From an uncultured Bdellovibrio sp. (GTDB lineage: Bacteria > Bdellovibrionota > Bdellovibrionia > Bdellovibrionales > Bdellovibrionaceae), in the NCBI GenBank assembly GCA_946480995.1, contig CAMLMF010000046.1:1-10542 (forward strand): DNA of 10,542 bases, read 5' to 3'. Below, one piece after another: positions 6,441 through 10,542 of this stretch. The notes beneath the pieces are model-generated. The model searched no databases and was not told the DNA's origin. It was given only the letters and a program-made list of their open reading frames with translations. The number at the start of each line of letters is the position of its first letter. Position 1 is the stretch's first letter. The translations under genes were made by a program, and so were the position numbers.

Positions 6441-8258
6441 TTACAAAGTATAGTCGGCCCTCCCATAATGGTGGGTGCGACCGATTTGAAATCGAAGCCT
6501 GAAAGGTCAGGCGAAAAAGATTTCAAAGGTTCCGGCTCCGAATCTTCATTCGGCAAAGCTCTCGAAGAAAAAATATCTTCGAAAAGCCCGAAGGAAGTCA
6601 AAGAGTCACCGCAGAAAGAGATGAGGCAAAAAGATAATGACAAGCCTCAGAAACAAGAAGCGAAGGACAAAGGAACCGAGGTTGCCAAGCCAGACGGGAA
6701 GATAGAAAAGAAGGCGACGGACAGACAGCAAGCAATACAGGAATTCATGGACTCTTTCGAGAGTGAATTCGAAATCCCTCCCACACGACTTGTGGAAGCG
6801 ATGGCTCAGCTGGATGATCAACAGCTTACTCAATCTCCCGAAATAACAGCAGATGCTGTGATAGACCAATTGGATCTTAGCGACGAAGACGCTGACCAAG
6901 CCCGTGCTATGTACGCGGCGTTGTTGATTCAATTGTCGCAACCGCAAACTCCAGCGAAGAATGAAATCGTTGTGGGTGGTGGTGCGGCTGTGTCGAACAC
7001 GCAAGTGCAAGCACGTACTTTAGCAATGCAAGAAAAGCAGAACGCCTTGGGTGCTTCTGTCGATCGTCTGAATAAAAGCTTTATGGCACGCCCAGAAGTG
7101 AAGACACTCGACACGCAAGGGTTACCTAAGGACCAAGCTTGGGCGCAGCAGATGGCCACGGAAACTTCTTTGCAAGACGGGCTTTCTATTGAAAATGCCG
7201 CTGACTTAGAAGTGCCGATGACCGACGCGCCAGCAAACCCAGGTCCGAAGTTGGATCAGTTGCCACCTCATCTGCAAGGTCAGATGAAGGAAGCAATGTC
7301 ACCGGCTTTATTGGCGGCCTTAGCTGCGAAACACGCAGCACAAGCTCGTCAAGCAGAAGGAGCTTCTGAGGGGCCTGCTTTGATGGATGAATTCCAGCAA
7401 GCCTTGCAAGGGCCGAAGTTGGAAGCACCAGCAATGCCGCCGGGACAACAAGTCGTTGGGCAGCAAAAAGTAAATCAAGAATTTTTTCAGAATCAGTCGC
7501 AAGGACAATCGATGATGCAGCAAAATGCTCAGCAGTTTGCGCAAAAAGGAATGTCTGACAAAGCGACGACCAAAGGTGGCGAGATCGTCTCTGAAAAGAG
7601 TGTTGATTTCGCAAACAGTCTGACGGGGATGGAAGGTCTTCACGGCGCACCGATCAAAGGTGAAGCGTTGAAGGCGGAAATGGCAATGCCCATGGCCGCG
7701 GCCATACCAGCAGCTGCGACAAACCCTGCGGAAAACGAGACAGCCGTTAAGCAACTTATGAATCAAGCGCAATACCTGATCAAAATAGGTGGCGGCGAGA
7801 TGAAAGTGCAAATGACCCCAGAAGGCATGGGCACGATTCACTTGAAAGTAATGTTGCAAGACGGAAAAGTGAATATGCAAATGTCTGCGGATACTCAGGA
7901 GGCAAAGAAGACAATCGAGTCTAGTCTAGCTGAACTGAAAACCAGTCTTGCTGCTCACAAGCTCTCGATGGAAAATGTTAAAGTAGATGTTGTAAGTGCA
8001 GCATCGACGGATACAGCCGCGCAAAACCAGACCGATTTGACTGGCCAAAATCAACGAGATCAAAATCAACAGACTCGTCAATTCTGGAATCAGTTCAATG
8101 ACAACTTTGGTTCTCAAGGAAGAAAAGAGTCTTTCACAGAGATGCCAAATTTGAGAGGTTATGGTGCTAAAACCCGCGACCCATTGCAGCCGATTGAAAT
8201 GAAAACTCAAGCGCGCAAGGTTGAAGGCAAAGGCAGCGGACTTAATTTAGTAGCGTAA
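6438..8258 (+). CDS. fliK: FliK, hook-length control / export specificity switch protein
   Basis: FliK is exported during hook assembly, measures hook length and, through its C-terminal domain, acts on FlhB to switch export from hook to filament proteins. From the TTG at 6438 the product is 606 residues, clearly longer than Salmonella FliK (405). Residues 1-100 are Lys/Glu/Ser-rich and look disordered. A helical acidic segment follows at about 105-165. A long Gln/Ala/Pro/Met-rich, low-complexity middle extends to about 430. The conserved Flg_hook domain is at about 438-516, including IGGGEMKVQMTPEGMG and LKVMLQDGKVNMQMS-type sequence (two separate blocks). A Gln/Asn-rich tail follows. The first 150 codons use ATA (Ile) seven times, while neighbouring core genes almost never do. 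The gene starts 31 bases after the MotE-like gene and ends 28 bases before flgD. Confidence 0.9.
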   Translation: MLQSIVGPPIMVGATDLKSKPERSGEKDFKGSGSESSFGKALEEKISSKSPKEVKESPQKEMRQKDNDKPQKQEAKDKGTEVAKPDGKIEKKATDRQQAIQEFMDSFESEFEIPPTRLVEAMAQLDDQQLTQSPEITADAVIDQLDLSDEDADQARAMYAALLIQLSQPQTPAKNEIVVGGGAAVSNTQVQARTLAMQEKQNALGASVDRLNKSFMARPEVKTLDTQGLPKDQAWAQQMATETSLQDGLSIENAADLEVPMTDAPANPGPKLDQLPPHLQGQMKEAMSPALLAALAAKHAAQARQAEGASEGPALMDEFQQALQGPKLEAPAMPPGQQVVGQQKVNQEFFQNQSQGQSMMQQNAQQFAQKGMSDKATTKGGEIVSEKSVDFANSLTGMEGLHGAPIKGEALKAEMAMPMAAAIPAAATNPAENETAVKQLMNQAQYLIKIGGGEMKVQMTPEGMGTIHLKVMLQDGKVNMQMSADTQEAKKTIESSLAELKTSLAAHKLSMENVKVDVVSAASTDTAAQNQTDLTGQNQRDQNQQTRQFWNQFNDNFGSQGRKESFTEMPNLRGYGAKTRDPLQPIEMKTQARKVEGKGSGLNLVA

Positions 8259-8286
8259 CGGCGAAAGCTGAAAGAGGGAGAAACGC

Positions 8287-9291
8287 ATGACAGTCGTGGG
8301 TACAAAACTAGGAGTGAATGCATTCGGGGCGACACAAACGAAACCTGAAAATGCAGGGGCTTCAAATCTCAGTGCTCAAGATAAAGCAAAACTTGGCGGC
8401 GAAAACGTCGGCGAAGTTTTAAATAAGATTGTCGATGCGAATTGGACAGATCCTGCAAAAAAAGTTCGTACCGCAGGAAATCCAAGTTTGGATAAAGATG
8501 CCTTTTTCAAATTGATGCTAACGCAGATGAAAAATCAAGATCCGACCAATCCATTGAAGTCACATGAGATGGCGGCACAGCTTGCAAGTTTCTCTTCGTT
8601 AGAGCAAATGCAGAACATGAACAAATCGTTGGACGAATTAAAAAATGCGCAGAAGCCTTCAGAAAACTTCCAAGCATTGAATCTGATCGGCAAAGCTGTC
8701 GCAGGTGATTCTTCTAAAGTTGTGCGTGGTATTAATGATAAAGAGCATGATTTCAAATTCAATCTTCCGCTCGAGGCAAGTGAAGTCACAGTGAAAGTTC
8801 GCGATGGCGAAGGAAACATTGTGCGCACTTATAACTTGAAGGGTTTGAAGAAGGGTGAAAATAAACTCACTTGGAATGGTGAAGATGAAAAGGCGCAAAA
8901 ATCTCCTGCTGGTGAATATCAATTTTTAGCTGAAGCAAAAACTGCTGATGGTAAAAAGATTGGTATCAAGACAGACTTCGAAGGAATGATCACAGGCGTG
9001 AGTTATTCTGGAGAAGGACCGGTCTTACACGTAGGAAATCAGGCCCTTCGCTTTGCGGACGTGAAAAAGATTACGGACCCACGTCTTATGAACAACGACC
9101 AGAAAGTAAATGATGTAACAAACCTAGACTTGAAGAAAGATGATGCCATAGGACAAACTAAAAAAGAGGAAAACGTAGAGCAACAAAAGGCTCCACCAAA
9201 CTCCGCTTCCATGGCAAAGTCTAATCTCATGAACAACGTCGGTTTAAGCCGAGACATGATGGAAAAGATAGCTAAGGAGACGGCACAATAA
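8287..9291 (+). CDS. flgD: FlgD, hook cap (hook assembly scaffold) protein with terminal extensions
   Basis: FlgD caps the growing hook and guides FlgE polymerisation, then is discarded. The product is 334 residues, about 100 more than E. coli FlgD (231). The N-terminal FlgD domain is recognisable at about 66-118, with FFKLMLTQMKNQDPTNPL (73-90) and the EMAAQLASFSSLEQM block (94-108). A Tudor-like/Ig-like region covers about 130-262, with the FlgD Ig core around DGEGNIVRTYNLKGLKKGEN and LTWNGEDE. Two parts are extra: residues 1-65, and a charged, Lys/Asp/Gln-rich tail from about 265 to 334 that ends in a possible amphipathic helix. The ATG at 8287 follows GAGGGAG (8274-8280) by six bases. The next gene begins one base after the stop codon. 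Family assignment is firm; the function of the extensions is unknown. Confidence 0.95.
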   Translation: MTVVGTKLGVNAFGATQTKPENAGASNLSAQDKAKLGGENVGEVLNKIVDANWTDPAKKVRTAGNPSLDKDAFFKLMLTQMKNQDPTNPLKSHEMAAQLASFSSLEQMQNMNKSLDELKNAQKPSENFQALNLIGKAVAGDSSKVVRGINDKEHDFKFNLPLEASEVTVKVRDGEGNIVRTYNLKGLKKGENKLTWNGEDEKAQKSPAGEYQFLAEAKTADGKKIGIKTDFEGMITGVSYSGEGPVLHVGNQALRFADVKKITDPRLMNNDQKVNDVTNLDLKKDDAIGQTKKEENVEQQKAPPNSASMAKSNLMNNVGLSRDMMEKIAKETAQ

Positions 9292-9292
9292 A

Positions 9293-9724
9293 ATGGTGGA
9301 CTTAAAAAAGATACAGACTCTAGATCAACTCATCCCGCAGCAACCAGGAAAGGTCAAACAACCTGATCTGGGGACGGGACCCTCCTTCAAGGAGACACTG
9401 GGGACGCTCGAAGGCTTAACACCTTCAAGCATCGGCAAAGTGAATACGCAAGGCCTGCCAAAGGCTTTAGATGGAGTGAAGTTTTCGAACCACGCGATTG
9501 AGCGGATGAATACACGGGGAATAAGTTATTCACCGGATGACATTCAGAAGCTGAACGATGCGGTGACGAGAGCGGCGGCTAAAGGTTCGAAGGATTCGTT
9601 AGTGTTAATGAATGATTCGGCTTTAATCGTCAGTGTGAAGAACAAGACGGTTGTAACCGTGATGGATAAAAACGCTTTGAAAGAAAACGTTTTCACCAAC
9701 ATCGATTCAACAGTTGTGGTCTAA
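9293..9724 (+). CDS. TIGR02530-like small flagellar operon protein
   Basis: The 143-residue product matches, from memory, the uncharacterised 'flagellar operon protein' family (TIGR02530 / putative flagellar domain) found between flgD and flgE in many Firmicutes, spirochaetes and related bacteria. The N-terminal half (1-60) is variable and Gln/Pro/Gly-containing. The C-terminal half carries the family signature: FSNHAIERMNTRGI (64-77), DIQKLNDAV (83-91), SLVLMNDSALIVSVKNKTV (102-120), VMDK (123-126) and ENVFTNIDS (131-139). No signal peptide or membrane helix is visible, so it is cytoplasmic or exported by the flagellar route. AAGGAGA (9274-9280) lies 12 bases before the ATG, inside the end of flgD, and the flgD stop is one base away, so it is probably co-translated with flgD. 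A role in hook assembly is suggested by position only. Confidence 0.88.
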   Translation: MVDLKKIQTLDQLIPQQPGKVKQPDLGTGPSFKETLGTLEGLTPSSIGKVNTQGLPKALDGVKFSNHAIERMNTRGISYSPDDIQKLNDAVTRAAAKGSKDSLVLMNDSALIVSVKNKTVVTVMDKNALKENVFTNIDSTVVV

Positions 9725-9796
9725 GCGCAGCGGGTGCTCCCCGAGTGAAAGCAGGAAGCTGACACTGAAAGAGCGAAACTAGCAGAGTGGATGGGC

Positions 9797-9824
9797 TTAG
9801 TTAGTTTTGATTTAAAAATTTAAT
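9797..9824 (+). promoter_or_regulatory. Possible sigma-70-like promoter for flgE (weak)
   Basis: TTTAAT at 9819-9824 matches the -10 consensus TATAAT at five of six positions. The hexamer 16 bases upstream, TTAGTT (9797-9802), matches TTGACA only in its first two bases. The AT-rich setting favours melting but also makes a chance match likely. A start here would place the hairpin at 9831-9857 at the very 5' end of the flgE message. Confidence 0.25.
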
Positions 9825-9830
9825 AAATTT

Positions 9831-9857
9831 AGGGCTGGTCCTCGTAGAGGAGGCCCT
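9831..9857 (+). other. GC-rich hairpin in the flgE leader
   Basis: AGGGC (9831-9835) pairs with GCCCT (9853-9857), and TCCTC (9839-9843) pairs with GAGGA (9847-9851) around a three-base GTA loop. A 3x1 internal loop separates the stems. No U-run follows on the + strand, so it is not a standard terminator. A 5'-end mRNA stabiliser or leader control element is the likelier role, which is inference. Confidence 0.55.
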
Positions 9858-9903
9858 CCAAACGGCGGTTCTTGAATAGAGCTGCCAACGACATGGAGGT
9901 CAC

Positions 9904-10542
9904 ATGGGTATTCTTTCGTCACTTTACACGGGTGTGTCTGGTATGACTGCGCAAGGCGAGGCTTTGGGCGTTATCGGGGACAATATCGCAAACGCGAACA
10001 CTATCGGTTTCAAAGCGAGCCGCGCTGAATTCCAAGATATCATCTCTAAAAACTTAAAAGGTATTCTCGGCGGAAATCAAATCGGTCGTGGTGTAAAGAT
10101 CGGTGCAGTAAATCCGATCCTGACTCAAGGTAACGTGGATGCAACTGAGAAAGTAACAGACCTTGCGATCTCTGGTGACGGTTACTTTAAAGTAAAAGGT
10201 TCAGACGGTGAATCGTTCACGCGTGACGGATCTTTCCACTTTGACCGTGAAGGTTACTTGGTAACTAATGACAATCAAAAAGTTCAAGGTTTCGCGACAG
10301 ACGAAAAAGGGAACATCGTTAATAAAATGACTGACATCAAATTCCCTCGCGCGTTGATCCCAGCGAAAGCGACAAAAGAATTGAAGTTAGATCTGAACTT
10401 AGATTCGCGCATGGAAGCGACGAAAAAATTCGATATCAAAGATCCATATTCAACTTCTCATTACTCTACTGGTGTTGAGATGTACGATTCACAAGGTAAT
10501 AAGCACTTGGTCAGCTTCTTCTTCAATAAGACTGCGGACCGT
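9904..10542 (+). CDS. flgE: FlgE, flagellar hook protein (3' end cut off)
   Basis: FlgE polymerises into the hook, the curved universal joint between rod and filament. The window holds 213 codons with no stop. The N-terminal D0 helix has the axial-protein signature: SSLYTGVSGMTAQGEALG followed by DNIANANTIGFKASRAEF (26-43). Next come the conserved hook/rod blocks VTDLAISGDGYFKV (84-97), FTRDGSFHFDREGYLV (105-120) and the VQGF turn (127-130). The D1 region then opens into the more variable D2 domain, around GVEMYDSQGNKHLVSFFF (190-207). FlgE proteins usually exceed 400 residues, so about half is missing. The ATG at 9904 has GGAGG (9895-9899) only four bases upstream. FlgG and FlgF share the D0 motif, but the flgD neighbour and the GNKHLVSFFF block favour FlgE. 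Confidence 0.95.
   Translation, partial: MGILSSLYTGVSGMTAQGEALGVIGDNIANANTIGFKASRAEFQDIISKNLKGILGGNQIGRGVKIGAVNPILTQGNVDATEKVTDLAISGDGYFKVKGSDGESFTRDGSFHFDREGYLVTNDNQKVQGFATDEKGNIVNKMTDIKFPRALIPAKATKELKLDLNLDSRMEATKKFDIKDPYSTSHYSTGVEMYDSQGNKHLVSFFFNKTADR

Larger units (their letters stand above)
9725..9903 (+). other. Non-coding spacer before flgE
   Basis: This 179-bp stretch is the longest gap in the window. Its first 70 bases are purine-rich and show no ORF with a plausible start and ribosome site. An AT-rich block follows at about 9801-9830, then a GC-rich hairpin at 9831-9857, then a 46-base leader up to the flgE ATG with TGGAGGT (9894-9900) as its ribosome site. The layout would suit a separate promoter or mRNA leader for flgE, whose product is needed in far larger amounts than its upstream neighbours. 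No sigma-28 or sigma-54 consensus was found. Confidence 0.6.

Noticed and set aside
7320..7880. 186-codon open frame on the minus strand inside fliK
   Set aside because: It is rich in His, Arg, Leu and Cys with no family pattern and lies fully opposite a gene with a clear conserved domain; it is a shadow of low-complexity Gln/Ala codons.
8268..8284. Repeat shared by the fliK-flgD gap and the spacer at 9765-9779 (CTGAAAGAG ... GAAAC)
   Set aside because: Only nine exact bases plus a short echo in purine-rich sequence; chance is a sufficient explanation.
9831..9857. Intrinsic terminator after the TIGR02530-like gene
   Set aside because: The stem is good but is followed by CCAAACGGCGG rather than a T-run; on the minus strand the AT-rich stretch is not a clean U-run and there is no minus-strand gene to end.
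9725..9903. Sigma-28 (FliA) promoter for flgE
   Set aside because: No TAAA-N15-GCCGATAA-like pair was found; the hexamer after the TAAA at 9813 does not match.

Overview
The window is a contiguous run of flagellar structural and export genes, all on the + strand: fliE (3' end), fliF, fliG, fliH, fliI, fliJ, a MotE/YlxF-like membrane protein gene, fliK, flgD, a small 'flagellar operon protein' gene (TIGR02530-like), and flgE (5' part). Both edges cut through genes. Coding density is very high. No RNA gene, mobile element, CRISPR array or regulator gene is visible. The moderate GC content, the protein sequences and the gene order suggest a Bdellovibrio-like predatory bacterium (Bdellovibrionota, formerly Deltaproteobacteria). 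That placement is made from memory of the families, not from a search.

Region 1 (1-5120) codes for the rod/MS-ring junction and the export ATPase. It holds the FliE end, the MS-ring protein FliF, the rotor switch protein FliG, the ATPase regulator FliH and the ATPase FliI. FliF, FliG, FliH and FliI are tightly packed, with 1, 14 and 1 bases of overlap, which suggests translational coupling. A perfect 8-bp hairpin lies in the fliE-fliF gap.

Region 2 (5121-8258) holds the export stalk protein FliJ, a single-pass membrane protein with a coiled coil and an MgtE_N-like C-terminus (MotE/YlxF type), and a long FliK hook-length/specificity-switch protein. FliK should start at a TTG at 6438, directly behind a near-perfect Shine-Dalgarno sequence.

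Region 3 (8259-10542) holds the hook genes: FlgD (hook cap, with N- and C-terminal extensions), the TIGR02530-like small protein, and FlgE (hook). A 179-bp spacer before flgE is the only sizeable non-coding stretch. It contains an AT-rich block and a GC-rich hairpin and is the best place in the window to look for a separate promoter or mRNA control element.

Together the genes build the MS-ring and rotor, the export ATPase complex, and the hook with its cap and length control. The order fliE-F-G-H-I-J-(motE/ylxF)-fliK-flgD-(small gene)-flgE resembles the fla/che operon of Firmicutes more than the enterobacterial layout. I found no convincing new biological system. The most interesting items are the two poorly understood accessory proteins, the two non-coding hairpins, and the FlgD extensions.
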